Part shown: piece by piece, positions 53,778 through 63,147 of the stretch | Layout of the letters: the number at the start of each line of letters is the position of its first letter | How positions within the stretch are numbered: the first letter of the stretch is position 1 | NCBI RefSeq assembly: GCF_000307105.1 | Contig: NC_018645.1 | Span: 2,689,501 to 2,753,500, forward strand | Source: Desulfobacula toluolica Tol2 | GTDB lineage: Bacteria > Desulfobacterota > Desulfobacteria > Desulfobacterales > Desulfobacteraceae | Direction of reading: 5' to 3' | Length of the DNA: 64,000 nucleotides | Made by a program: the position numbers and the translations under genes | Notes under the pieces: model-generated | Databases searched by the model: none | What the model was told of the DNA's origin: nothing | The model's input: the letters and a program-made list of their open reading frames with translations, nothing else

Positions 53778-54950
53778 TTATGAAATAAGCCGTTTTATAC
53801 CTTGAATTATTCTGGAATCATCCGAATTTTCATCCATTACATCCAGCTTGATCAAGGTACTGTGTTTGGTGAGCAAATTGGATGCTTTTAAATATTTTTC
53901 CACCTCAGTCTGCTTTGACCCGACATAAGAATGTTCTACAATGGAAATCCCGATCCTTGAAACATAATTCATCATTTTTTCAATTTCGACAATGGTCTGT
54001 TTTCCTTCCTTATCCCAGTCATCTCCGTCTGTACCGTGAAAAACATAAATATTATAATCCCGGGCCAAGTTCTCCCTTTCTACAATATCATTCACCATTT
54101 TAAATGCTGTAAACACCTTTGTACCGCCAGCAACTTTATAGGAATAATACTTATAAAAATCCGACACCTCTTTGGCTTCCGTATCGTGAAGGATAAAACG
54201 GGTTTCCACCTGTTTTTCGTATTGGTACAACAGCCAGGAATACAGCATCACATGCTGGGAAACAACGGTCTGGGTAACTTTACCCCCCATTGATCCAGAA
54301 TAGTCCCTCAAAAAAAACACAAGGGCCTGGGACTCATAATCTTTCTCCCTGGATAAAATTCTGTAAATCATGTCCTGTGGTGAGATTATAAATTTTGTAG
54401 GATCGATATTTGCCACATCCGGGATATTTCCCAGGGTAATATTGGTTTCAACTATCCTCTTTAATGTTGCTTTTTTATCCAGAATCTGACCTACTCCCCT
54501 GTTCTTGTCGGTCAGATCATAGACATATCGTGCCAGAGTTCTTTTCTTCCCTTTGTCTTTTAAATTAGGCAGCTGGAAATCCTGGGATAAAACCTTGCCA
54601 AGCTCATATGCGTTGGATTCAAGTTCATGCTCACTACCCTTTCCTTCTCCTGGCCCTTCTCCTGAACCTTCTTCTCCATCTTCTCCTTCTTCAGGACGGA
54701 CCGGTTGTTCTCCAATGATATCTCCTTCTTCACCCTCACCTGTTCCGCCGGTGGGTTCACCTTCTCCTGGTTCCTGATTCAGGTTTATTTCATCATGAAC
54801 AAATTTTTCTTCAACCGTTGTCGGGACAATGATGATCTTATCTTTTCCACCTGTCCCAGGCTTGACAATTCTTCCAATACGGATTTTTCGTTTAAACCCG
54901 TCTTCTTCTCTTCTTTTGTCTTTTTCAAGAAGTTCATCAAGGGTTATCAT
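53778..54950 (-). CDS. YeaH/YhbH family protein (UPF0229, VWA-like)
   Basis: 390 aa. A very acidic, glycine-rich linker (residues ~58-112) follows a basic N-terminus. The C-terminal half is von Willebrand A-like with the MIDAS-type loop FFLRDYSGSMGGKVTQTVVS and later VFHGTDGDDWDKEGKQT. E. coli YeaH is encoded with the YeaG (PrkA) kinase and takes part in the same stress response; its activity is unknown. It is 22 nt downstream of prkA in the same direction, so the two are probably co-transcribed. Confidence 0.93.
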   Translation of the reverse strand: MITLDELLEKDKRREEDGFKRKIRIGRIVKPGTGGKDKIIIVPTTVEEKFVHDEINLNQEPGEGEPTGGTGEGEEGDIIGEQPVRPEEGEDGEEGSGEGPGEGKGSEHELESNAYELGKVLSQDFQLPNLKDKGKKRTLARYVYDLTDKNRGVGQILDKKATLKRIVETNITLGNIPDVANIDPTKFIISPQDMIYRILSREKDYESQALVFFLRDYSGSMGGKVTQTVVSQHVMLYSWLLYQYEKQVETRFILHDTEAKEVSDFYKYYSYKVAGGTKVFTAFKMVNDIVERENLARDYNIYVFHGTDGDDWDKEGKQTIVEIEKMMNYVSRIGISIVEHSYVGSKQTEVEKYLKASNLLTKHSTLIKLDVMDENSDDSRIIQGIKRLIS

Positions 54951-54972
54951 CAGTATTTACCTCCTCCCCTGT

Positions 54973-57036
54973 CTATTTATCATCCTCTTGACTGCAGAAA
55001 TATTCAATGGTTTTCTGGGCACAAGTTCTGCAATACCCAAGTTTTTCATTCATGGTATAAATCATTCTATCATAAAGTTTTTGATTTTCTTCGTTGGTTC
55101 TGTTGGCAAGAGCGCCAATTAATGAACCGGCACCGGCAATATCTGATTTAAGCCTTACATCTGTAATTGCCTTGACCAGTTCCAGGTTGTCCATAAAATC
55201 ATAGTTTGCATCCACAGACAGTTTCTGTCCATAAATCTTTCTAATAGAATTTCTAAAAGATGCTCTTTGCTCTTCGGTTTTCAAACCAAGCCGCTCTTCA
55301 ACATTTTTAATATATCTTTCATCTATTTTAAGAGCTTTTAGTTCGCCGGTCTGGGGATCTTTATACTTCCACATCATATCAGGACCAAGATATTCCGCAT
55401 CAACACCAATGATCATATTTACATAGTTCATCACATCTTTTTTTATTGCCAGCGGTTCATCCATGTAGGCATTGAACATCTCTGTCATAATTCTTTCACG
55501 GTACAGCCCTCTTGCAATTTTCAAATCCTCCTTGAACTTTGCACGGTCGGCAGGTTCCTGAACATAATCCAGTACCGTTCTTTCAAGAGCATTGAAAATA
55601 TCCAGAGCAAACATACATTGGCCTTCATTGGTTTCAGAACTTTCCAACAAAAGCTGTACAGCCCGGCCAAGATTTCGCTGTCCAAGGCCTTTTTGCCCAA
55701 ATCTTTTGGTGATATCCGTATCCTGGTTTAAAGAATCAATCAGCTCAGCAAGGGTTTTAAGGCTTTTTTCTCCGGCGATCTCTCCTGCTGCCAGCTTCAT
55801 AATTTCCACTGGAGTTAACTTGTCTGATCTGGGCAATCTAGTCAGGACAACACCAATGGATGCTGCATAATTTAAATTCGGGTCATGATGCAGTATTTTT
55901 GAATCAAGGGACCGTTTTGTATCAGTACCAATGGCATACTCTGTCAAGGTTTTCTGAATTTTGTAATCCGTATTATGGGCCACATAACAGATTCTGCAAC
56001 GGTCGACAATAGGCGCTTCTTCTCTTTCGGAAAGAAACGAATCAAATTCGGAATTATTACTGGTGGCAATAATCAACGTATCAATGGGCCATTTAAATCC
56101 GTCCATTTCAATCATCCGGTTTTGGATTACCCCGAGATACACCTGTACCAGATCTTTCTTGTTTTTATAAATTTCATCGCTGAAATGAATGCCGCCGCCT
56201 GCGACCCTTGCCAGTGCTCCTCTTCTTAAATCGAACCGATATGGATTATTGGAATCGGAAATATGAAGCAGTCTTTGAATGGATTCTTCCCCCATAAGGT
56301 CCACGGCAGATGAGGTAATCTTATCCTTGGCCGGATATTTACCTGTAATCGTTCCAAGGCTTTCAATCAAGGGGACCGGCGTAATTTCAACAAATGACAA
56401 CATCTTGTTAATATCATTGTCACAATGTTCCCGGATCTGATTTAGGATATAAGCAGAACAGGCTCCCAAAGGACGATATTTATCATACAGGTCATCTATC
56501 TGACCGTCAGTAAATTTAAATTTCTTTGCAAAAAGCTCTTTTGACTCGTCCTTTATCTCGCTCAGACTCATGGCCAGGATCATAGGGTCTTCATAGGTCT
56601 GGGATTCAATAAAATTAATTTTACCATACCCACCAATCTGATCCAGATTAATATACCTGAATGTATACTTCCTATTTTGAGGAATACTTAAAAATTCCCT
56701 GTATCTTGCACAAAGATATTCCACAAAAAAAGTCTTACCATTGCCGGGTTCGCCCACCAGAACAAAGGCCATCTCCCTTGATGATCCGCCTTCCGAGGCA
56801 TCCTTCACAAATGAAACAAAACTGTTTATTTCATCATACATCCCTACCAGATGCTTTTTCCCCTGACTGAATATATCAAACTGATAAGTTGATTTCCCTT
56901 TTACTGTAATTTTTTGAATACCCGCATCAAGGATCATTCTGGAAACACCCTGAAAAGCATCTTCAAATACTCGTTTTCCTTTTTTAACTGCATCAACGTG
57001 ACTGATTAAAGTTTTCGGATCTGTTTTGCCGACCAT
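54973..57036 (-). CDS. prkA: PrkA family serine protein kinase
   Basis: 687 aa. AAA-type P-loop GEPGNGKT at residues 95-102 within FVLVGEPGNGKTFFVEYLCA; the PrkA signature IQRLLHISDSNNPYRFDLRR and IHFSDEIYKNKKDLVQVYLG; and the C-terminal kinase-related domain ending FCSQEDDK with a CRTC cysteine pair in LGYCRTCAQKTIEYF. Bacillus PrkA and E. coli YeaG are stress- and sporulation-linked; kinase activity is reported for the family. It is preceded by a strong GGGGAGGG site and a leader hairpin. First gene of the four-gene cluster. Confidence 0.94.
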   Translation of the reverse strand: MVGKTDPKTLISHVDAVKKGKRVFEDAFQGVSRMILDAGIQKITVKGKSTYQFDIFSQGKKHLVGMYDEINSFVSFVKDASEGGSSREMAFVLVGEPGNGKTFFVEYLCARYREFLSIPQNRKYTFRYINLDQIGGYGKINFIESQTYEDPMILAMSLSEIKDESKELFAKKFKFTDGQIDDLYDKYRPLGACSAYILNQIREHCDNDINKMLSFVEITPVPLIESLGTITGKYPAKDKITSSAVDLMGEESIQRLLHISDSNNPYRFDLRRGALARVAGGGIHFSDEIYKNKKDLVQVYLGVIQNRMIEMDGFKWPIDTLIIATSNNSEFDSFLSEREEAPIVDRCRICYVAHNTDYKIQKTLTEYAIGTDTKRSLDSKILHHDPNLNYAASIGVVLTRLPRSDKLTPVEIMKLAAGEIAGEKSLKTLAELIDSLNQDTDITKRFGQKGLGQRNLGRAVQLLLESSETNEGQCMFALDIFNALERTVLDYVQEPADRAKFKEDLKIARGLYRERIMTEMFNAYMDEPLAIKKDVMNYVNMIIGVDAEYLGPDMMWKYKDPQTGELKALKIDERYIKNVEERLGLKTEEQRASFRNSIRKIYGQKLSVDANYDFMDNLELVKAITDVRLKSDIAGAGSLIGALANRTNEENQKLYDRMIYTMNEKLGYCRTCAQKTIEYFCSQEDDK

Positions 57037-57040
57037 TTTA

Positions 57041-57074
57041 CCCTCCCCTGGGCAGCAAGGAGGCTTATGCTGCC
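57041..57074 (-). promoter_or_regulatory. leader hairpin that can mask the prkA ribosome-binding site
   Basis: On the minus strand GGCAGCA (57074-57068) pairs perfectly with TGCTGCC (57057-57051), leaving a 10-nt loop that contains CCUCC (57063-57059). The Shine-Dalgarno GGGGAGGG (57048-57041) follows 2 nt after the stem and is complementary to that loop, so a pseudoknot that occludes initiation is possible. The pairing is seen; the regulatory role is inferred. Confidence 0.55.
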
Positions 57075-57498
57075 ATTCAAATTGATTGGAATTTCTTTTT
57101 ACTTTCTGCCAATGGCAGACAAATAATACTTGGGTAGATATTTATTAACGCTTACCAATATAAATCAAGCAACGCATACTTTATTTTATGATTGTTTTAA
57201 TCTTATCAAGATAAAAAAACAGAGTCAAATGATTTACTCAATATCACATTACTTTTTATTTTACAGCTATTCGCAACTGTAACAAGTAAAAAATATTTAC
57301 ACTGTTTTTCATTTTTATTCCCCCCCAAAAAAAATAAATCCTCTATCGGACAAGTATACATGCTTTTTAAAAACCTAAAAGCAGTTTTTTTAAATTTTTC
57401 TTTTTCACAAGACTTTATTTATTCAAAAAAATTCAATAAACTTAAGCAGGTTGTCGATTCAACCATAGTCAACTAATATTAGTAACAATGAGGATAAA
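57075..57498. other. AT-rich intergenic region between prkA and the plus-strand gene
   Basis: About 420 nt of very AT-rich sequence with homopolymer runs and a C8 tract followed by A8 near 57320. It must hold the promoters for the divergent prkA cluster and the MerR-like gene. CTGCCA-A-TGGCAG (57106-57118) is a perfect inverted repeat and could be an operator for prkA. No RNA gene or coding frame is evident. Confidence 0.5.
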
Positions 57499-58794
57499 AT
57501 GACACAAAAAAGATTATTATCAGTTAGTGGCATCATTAACGAACTGAACATAGGTAAAGTTACAACAAAATTTTTACTGAAACGGTTCGGCAAATGGATG
57601 CCTTATGACCTCATTGACGGACAGCCTTTTTATCCCATTGAAACGATTAAAAAACTCTTTATGATACAAGAAATGCTGGAAATGGGGATGCTTCCCAGCG
57701 ATATTGAAAAAAAACTGGTCTCAGCATTTAATTCGGATGACTCTCCCTCCCCTTTTGAAAACCAGCCTCAACAAGAAGATATCCGCTTGAGCATGGACGG
57801 ATTGACTCTTTTGAAATCCGTTTTCAGTGATATTGGCGAACAACAGAAAAGAATTGCCATAGCCCATGAAAAAAGAGCTGAAGCTGAAGAAAAAAAAGCC
57901 GATGCAATGAATAATATTGCCAATGCATTGCAGGAAATAAAAACACTTCTTGAAAACGACCCCGCTATTCAACGGATTATTCATCAGGCAAGCGCTGTCA
58001 TTACAAGCGATGATCCTGACGACACAGACAAAAAAGCCCCCCCCATTGAAATGGATGATCTGTCATTACTATTGGATGAGGCCGAAGAACAAGATGACCT
58101 GTCATTGTTGCTGGATGATACAAAAGAACTCAATGATCAGATGGATGATCTATCAACACTGATTGATGAAGTCGCCTGTCCGGCAAACGAATCTGACCAA
58201 CTGGATGATTTATCATTACTCCTTGATAAAGTTTCCTCAGAAGAGGATATCAAGACAGATAAGACTTTGGCGCTTGATGATCTGTCCGCCTTAATTGATC
58301 AAAACAGCAGTTCAATTAAAACAGAAGCCTCTGTTGAACAACCTGTTGAGCTGGATGATCTTTTAAAACTAATTGATGACCCTCCATACAAATCCCTACC
58401 GCCTTCCCAAGACCTGGATGATCTTTCATTATTAATAGAACAAGACCCTGTTTTAAAAAAAGAGACAAATAATACCGTGCAAGATAAAGACTTGAAAATG
58501 GATGATTTATCAACACTTCTTGATGATCAGACTAATAATGAACCCCCTTCTTTTGGCAACGAAGAGTCAGAAAATACCCCTGTCATAAAAATTGATATCA
58601 CACCAGAAGAAAATCTGGAAAGATATAAGGCTGCCGTCATGAAAGTCATAATAGGACTGGAAGCAGACGGTTTAGATGTTGAAGCAGCAACAAACCGACT
58701 GAACAAAAATAGAATCAGAACATTGTCCGGAAATCCCAAATGGAATCAAAAAGCAATTTCACAAATCTACAAATTCATCAGATCTGCAAAATAA
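57499..58794 (+). CDS. MerR-like protein with eight DDLSxLLD repeats
   Basis: 431 aa with a GAGG site. Residues 1-75 look like a MerR-type winged helix (LLSVSGIINELNIGKVTTKF, FYPIETIKKLFMIQEML). A coiled coil follows (~112-155, with AHEKRAEAEEKKADAMNNIA). Residues ~185-342 hold eight acidic copies of a (M/L)DDLSxL(L/I)(D/E) motif separated by 10-25 low-complexity residues. The C-terminus (residues ~375-431: MKVIIGLEADGLDVEAATNR, then GNPKWNQKAISQIYKFI) resembles the helix-turn region of serine recombinases. The repeats look like short linear docking sites for a partner. No known family as a whole. Stands alone, facing away from prkA. Confidence 0.78.
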   Translation: MTQKRLLSVSGIINELNIGKVTTKFLLKRFGKWMPYDLIDGQPFYPIETIKKLFMIQEMLEMGMLPSDIEKKLVSAFNSDDSPSPFENQPQQEDIRLSMDGLTLLKSVFSDIGEQQKRIAIAHEKRAEAEEKKADAMNNIANALQEIKTLLENDPAIQRIIHQASAVITSDDPDDTDKKAPPIEMDDLSLLLDEAEEQDDLSLLLDDTKELNDQMDDLSTLIDEVACPANESDQLDDLSLLLDKVSSEEDIKTDKTLALDDLSALIDQNSSSIKTEASVEQPVELDDLLKLIDDPPYKSLPPSQDLDDLSLLIEQDPVLKKETNNTVQDKDLKMDDLSTLLDDQTNNEPPSFGNEESENTPVIKIDITPEENLERYKAAVMKVIIGLEADGLDVEAATNRLNKNRIRTLSGNPKWNQKAISQIYKFIRSAK

Positions 58795-58801
58795 TTTTTT
58801 A

Positions 58802-59740
58802 TTATTTTGCACCTGCTTGTCTTGCAAAACCTGTATCAACGAATTTTTCAAGATCAATCAGACTGGTCATGATCTTCATCTCGTCCATCATGTATTTCTG
58901 GATTGTATCAAGGTCATCAATAATCGGAAACAGCTCACCTGTCAATATACGATCAGGCGGATCTGTGAGTACTTTTTTGATAACGTCTTTATCCTGGGAA
59001 AGAAAATTTCCGCCGATGATAGACGCAGGCTCAGGTTGTGCATCAATAGCAAGACCGGATCTTACAAAACTGTTGCAGATTTCCTGAATAGCTTCAGGAT
59101 GTTTTTCAATAATTTCATTTCTCATGACAAAAACACAGCAGGGGTGATTGGGCCATAAATCCTTGGAAAGACAAAATTCTTCCCCATGCCCCTTGGCAAC
59201 AACTTGCGATCCAAAGGGTTCTGCAACAATAAAGCCTCCGATTTCACCCTCTTCGTCCAATTCTATGGCTTCAGGCATCTGAAAGGGTGCAACCACTTCA
59301 AGAATAACATCAATGCCTTTTTCAGTTGATCTTCCGGGCTTTAAGCCTTTTTCAGACAAAAGCTTATGAAACAGCATATTATGAACCGAAAGTTGATACG
59401 GGATAAGTACTATTTTTCCGGCAAAATCTTCTATCGTTTCAATATGAGCATTTTTACTTTTAACCAGCACACTTCCTGATTTATGGGCAAATAGCAACAA
59501 TTTCAAATCAACCCCGGCCTTAAACATGTCCATAGCTGTCGGAGCAAGCAAAAAGGCACCATCAAGAGACTTCACAGAAAGCGCATCAGCAACCTCATTC
59601 CATCCATTTTTCAGCACAGGTTTAAGCGTACAATGTTCAAACTTTTCCATACCCTTTTTTAATTTAAGGTCTGTTACACCAAGAATAAGATGATCTGTAA
59701 TTTTAAGATAACCAATCTTTATTTCAGGTTTTTCCGCCAT
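58802..59740 (-). CDS. NrtA/SsuA-fold substrate-binding protein without signal peptide
   Basis: 312 aa. The periplasmic-binding type II pattern of the nitrate/sulfonate/taurine family is clear: KIGYLKITDHLILGVTDLKL, SLDGAFLLAPTAMDMFKAGV, LIPYQLSVHNMLFHKLLSEK, GFIVAEPFGSQVVAKG, VFVMRNEIIEKHPEAIQEI. Yet it begins MAEKPEIKIGYLK with no signal peptide or lipobox, and no permease or ATPase gene is nearby. It may be a cytoplasmic ligand sensor or a thiamine-pyrimidine-like enzyme of the same fold (THI5/NMT1). Converges with the MerR-like gene (7-nt gap). Confidence 0.78.
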   Translation of the reverse strand: MAEKPEIKIGYLKITDHLILGVTDLKLKKGMEKFEHCTLKPVLKNGWNEVADALSVKSLDGAFLLAPTAMDMFKAGVDLKLLLFAHKSGSVLVKSKNAHIETIEDFAGKIVLIPYQLSVHNMLFHKLLSEKGLKPGRSTEKGIDVILEVVAPFQMPEAIELDEEGEIGGFIVAEPFGSQVVAKGHGEEFCLSKDLWPNHPCCVFVMRNEIIEKHPEAIQEICNSFVRSGLAIDAQPEPASIIGGNFLSQDKDVIKKVLTDPPDRILTGELFPIIDDLDTIQKYMMDEMKIMTSLIDLEKFVDTGFARQAGAK

Positions 59741-59964
59741 TGTGATACCTCCGGGTTATGTGCTTGGACGAAAATAATCCGCTTTATCATGCTTCACTTA
59801 ATCTCAAAATCAAAAACAAAGTACTTGACAAACCAGATGCCAATTGTTTGATCGTGCAAAATGTTACATAATTTCTATCTAAAGTAAAGATTTATTTAGC
59901 TTAAACGCTTGTTAGCAAAGATTTTCAGAGATTACTTGAAAAACAAAAAAGACATTAATATCCA

Positions 59965-60675
59965 TTACACAATGCTTAACAGATATTTTCCCAAAGCAAG
60001 GTCTTCCGGGGTTGTAATTTTAATATTCATCTTAGATCCTTTAACAACAAAAACCTTTTTTCCGAAATGTTCCATCAACGAAGCATCATCTGTACCTGAA
60101 AAACAAGTTGCCTCTGCATGCTCAAACGCATCCCATATCAACTCCATTTTAAAAACCTGAGGAGTTTGTGCTTTATACAGATTCTCCCTGTTTAATGTTT
60201 TTTCAACAAACAATTCCCCAAAAACCTGTTTTACAGTATCAGTGATTTTAACAGCAGGAATACAGGCACCATATTCAACAGCACTATTGATACACTCTTT
60301 AATAATACTTTGATCAACAAAAGGACGAACTCCATCATGAATCAGAACCATGGTTTTTTTTTCATGATTTTTTTTATCTCTAACCTTTTTCAAGCCATTT
60401 AAGACGGAATCTTGTCTTTTTTTTCCGCCTCCAACCAAGTGAATTTTTTTTACAAATCCAAAAGGCTCAATAATGTTTTTTTTACAATATGCCATCTCGT
60501 CTTGTGGAACAACAAGTACAATCTCATTAAGTTGATCACACCTGTCAAACACCATGATGGTACGGGATAGAATCGGAATTCCCTCCAGACAAAGATACTG
60601 TTTTTTTGTCTTTGATCCCATTCGCAAGCCTTTGCCGGCGGCAACAACGATGACAAAACTTTCTAAACTCTGCAT
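59965..60675 (-). CDS. ispD: 2-C-methyl-D-erythritol 4-phosphate cytidylyltransferase
   Basis: 236 aa, normal length. CTP-binding loop VVAAGKGLRMGSKTKKQYLC; central ILSRTIMVFDRCDQLNEIVL; VLIHDGVRPFVDQSIIKECI; C-terminal KAQTPQVFKMELIWDAFEHA and TDDASLMEHFGKKVFVVKGS, all IspD signatures. It makes CDP-methylerythritol in the non-mevalonate isoprenoid pathway. It begins 1 nt after the stop of the HPr-domain gene. IspF is not adjacent and does not lie in the window. Confidence 0.95.
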   Translation of the reverse strand: MQSLESFVIVVAAGKGLRMGSKTKKQYLCLEGIPILSRTIMVFDRCDQLNEIVLVVPQDEMAYCKKNIIEPFGFVKKIHLVGGGKKRQDSVLNGLKKVRDKKNHEKKTMVLIHDGVRPFVDQSIIKECINSAVEYGACIPAVKITDTVKQVFGELFVEKTLNRENLYKAQTPQVFKMELIWDAFEHAEATCFSGTDDASLMEHFGKKVFVVKGSKMNIKITTPEDLALGKYLLSIV

Positions 60676-60676
60676 A

Positions 60677-61987
60677 TCAGCTCAAATAGGCCAGTTCTTT
60701 TGGCAAGGGGATGCCTTTTCCTATGTGATCTTCTCCATAATTCACACCGGCAAGAATCTTCAAATCGTTTAATGCCCTAACATCCCCTTTGAACTGAACG
60801 ATTTCTATCTCTTCTTTTTTTATCTTCCCTCCGGCCCATTGAATATCCAGAACACTTGCAGCATCAAAACTATCATTATTTACAAGCAGTTTAACTTCAC
60901 CGCCATAATGCTGAACAATTTTAGCAACCAAAAGGCTTGGCCGACTATGAAACCCACGATCCTTGGGAATTCCGACTTCTATAATCGAAGTCTCCATATT
61001 TTCATTCAATATTCTGGATGCCAGGTCTTTTCCTGTGGATAAAAACCTCCAGGCATAAAATAAACAGAAATTAACTGCCCTATCCAGAACAACATCAGGA
61101 TCAATCAAGTTGGATAAAGATTCACTGACATTCTTATAAACATCCTTAAACCCGATATCATACAGATGCCGTTCGTAAAAATGCAACAAACTGCCTGCGA
61201 CCTGAAGGATATGAAATACAATGGAAAAATGACTTCTAAGCTGTTCAAGTAACAAGTTTCCTGATGAAGATTTTGTATTGACCACATATGAATCAAACGA
61301 AGACTGTATATTATGAATCAACATTTCATATCTTCTGATGATGACCTCATTGAATTGTTCCGGTACAAGATTATTTATTTTTTTTAAATCATACCGCTCA
61401 TAAAATGCAAATTGATCAAAATCTTTTACAACTTCTAAAAATTCACTGGCAATCCGTGTCAGGTTCTCTCTTTGTTTGTCTTTGGCGTTAAAATCATCAA
61501 TATTATGGTCCAACTGTTGGACAGATGAAATTCCAGGAAAATAATTCAGGTTATACCCAGTAGCCGGAATATTAATTTTCAAGCGACGGGCTTCTTCTAA
61601 AATCACGGGCGCAGCAAGTTTTATGGAATCTTGTAAAATTTTCAGAGTATCAAATGCTTCAAGCTTGAATGTCTCATAACGATTTTCTTGAAAAAAATAA
61701 AATTTAAACCGGTTGAGAATATGCCGTTGAGAATAGCAAGCTAATGAAAGATGACGAATAGTTGCCGATAATTCACGATAAAAAACCCATTCTTTATTTT
61801 TTTTCGCTCCATGAAAGTCTAAAAAATCTTCAAGAATATGAGAAGTTGTAATCAGCTTTGAGTATAATTTTTTTGTAAAAACATAATCATTATCATCAAT
61901 TTCTACAACAAACAAAATACATTTCAGATATTCAAAAGAAAAAATATTGGCTTTTTCCCTAAAAGAAATATCGCAAAAATAATTCAT
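60677..61987 (-). CDS. protein with C-terminal HPr-like phosphocarrier domain
   Basis: 436 aa from the ATG at 61987 (a TTG two codons earlier is possible). Residues ~1-325 are an uncharacterised, mostly helical region. The last ~100 residues form an HPr-like domain: VGIPKDRGFHSRPSLLVAKI places a candidate phospho-acceptor His at residue 347 (HxRP), followed by YGGEVKLLVNNDSFDAASVL, equivalent to the Ser46-helix region of HPr where D-A-A-S replaces N-A-K-S. It probably receives phosphate from a PTS-like or kinase partner, or binds it without turnover. It sits immediately upstream of ispD and downstream of rnpB. Function unknown. Confidence 0.75.
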   Translation of the reverse strand: MNYFCDISFREKANIFSFEYLKCILFVVEIDDNDYVFTKKLYSKLITTSHILEDFLDFHGAKKNKEWVFYRELSATIRHLSLACYSQRHILNRFKFYFFQENRYETFKLEAFDTLKILQDSIKLAAPVILEEARRLKINIPATGYNLNYFPGISSVQQLDHNIDDFNAKDKQRENLTRIASEFLEVVKDFDQFAFYERYDLKKINNLVPEQFNEVIIRRYEMLIHNIQSSFDSYVVNTKSSSGNLLLEQLRSHFSIVFHILQVAGSLLHFYERHLYDIGFKDVYKNVSESLSNLIDPDVVLDRAVNFCLFYAWRFLSTGKDLASRILNENMETSIIEVGIPKDRGFHSRPSLLVAKIVQHYGGEVKLLVNNDSFDAASVLDIQWAGGKIKKEEIEIVQFKGDVRALNDLKILAGVNYGEDHIGKGIPLPKELAYLS

Positions 61988-62010
61988 GTTCAATAATCCA
62001 ATACTAAATT

Positions 62011-62404
<394 letters not shown>

Positions 62405-62417
62405 ATATATTTATAAT

Positions 62418-63137
62418 TTATGTATTCATATGATATAAAATCCTACTGCATTGCGGACATGAAATCAATGAGTTCCCACGCTGCACTTCAATATATAATT
62501 GAGGCGGTACATTCATAAAACACCCCATGCACACTTCGTTTTCCACATTGACTACAGCAAGCCCCCCATTCATTTTTGATATCTTTGCAAACCGGTTCAT
62601 CAAAGATGGATCAAGACTTTTACCTATTTCTTCCTGTCTGTCAAGATATTCATCAAGCAACTCTCGATCATCTATTGATTTTTTATCAATATCATTTTGT
62701 TCAGCATCTATTTGGTCCTTGAGAAGTTTATATTCATTCTCATTTTCCTGAACAATTTTTTCCATTTTTTCTTTTTCATCCAGATGTTCGAGTAATTCAG
62801 TTTCCAGAGCGTCTTTGCGTTTTTTGTTATCATCCACTTCTCTTAAAAAAAGCTGATACTCCTTATTGGTCTTCACCATCCTTAATTTTTCATTGCTTTT
62901 AACAATACGCTCATCAATGATTTGAATTTCCATTTCAATATCCCGGCAAGCTTTAACAGCACTTGAAAGATTTTCTTTATGATCTTCCAAGGCATTTCCA
63001 AACTGTTTTAACCTGATACTTAAATTTTCTTTTTCCTTTTCAACTTTTTCCAGAACAGTTTTCAGCCTGAAAATTTGAGTTTCAGCTTCCTGGAGTTTGA
63101 CAAGGGTTTCTATATCCGGTTTGGAAATATCATTCAT
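62418..63137 (-). CDS. coiled-coil C4 zinc-ribbon protein (DUF164/CdsZ-like)
   Basis: 239 aa. Residues ~10-170 are a long antiparallel coiled coil (QEAETQIFRLKTVLEKVEKE). The C-terminus is a zinc ribbon with two Cys pairs: VCMGCFMNVPPQLY and ISCPQCSRILYH. The family is widespread, lies next to nif3-like genes in many bacteria, and is thought to bind nucleic acid or a secretion/division partner. Here it is encoded between the Nif3-family gene (10 nt upstream) and rnpB (14 nt downstream), the same order seen in many deltaproteobacteria (from memory). Confidence 0.9.
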   Translation of the reverse strand: MNDISKPDIETLVKLQEAETQIFRLKTVLEKVEKEKENLSIRLKQFGNALEDHKENLSSAVKACRDIEMEIQIIDERIVKSNEKLRMVKTNKEYQLFLREVDDNKKRKDALETELLEHLDEKEKMEKIVQENENEYKLLKDQIDAEQNDIDKKSIDDRELLDEYLDRQEEIGKSLDPSLMNRFAKISKMNGGLAVVNVENEVCMGCFMNVPPQLYIEVQRGNSLISCPQCSRILYHMNT

Positions 63138-63147
63138 AACAATATCC

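Noticed and set aside
54553-54777. Plus-strand Ser/Pro-rich frame opposite the yeaH-like gene
   Set aside because: It is the shadow of the acidic, glycine-rich linker of the real gene.
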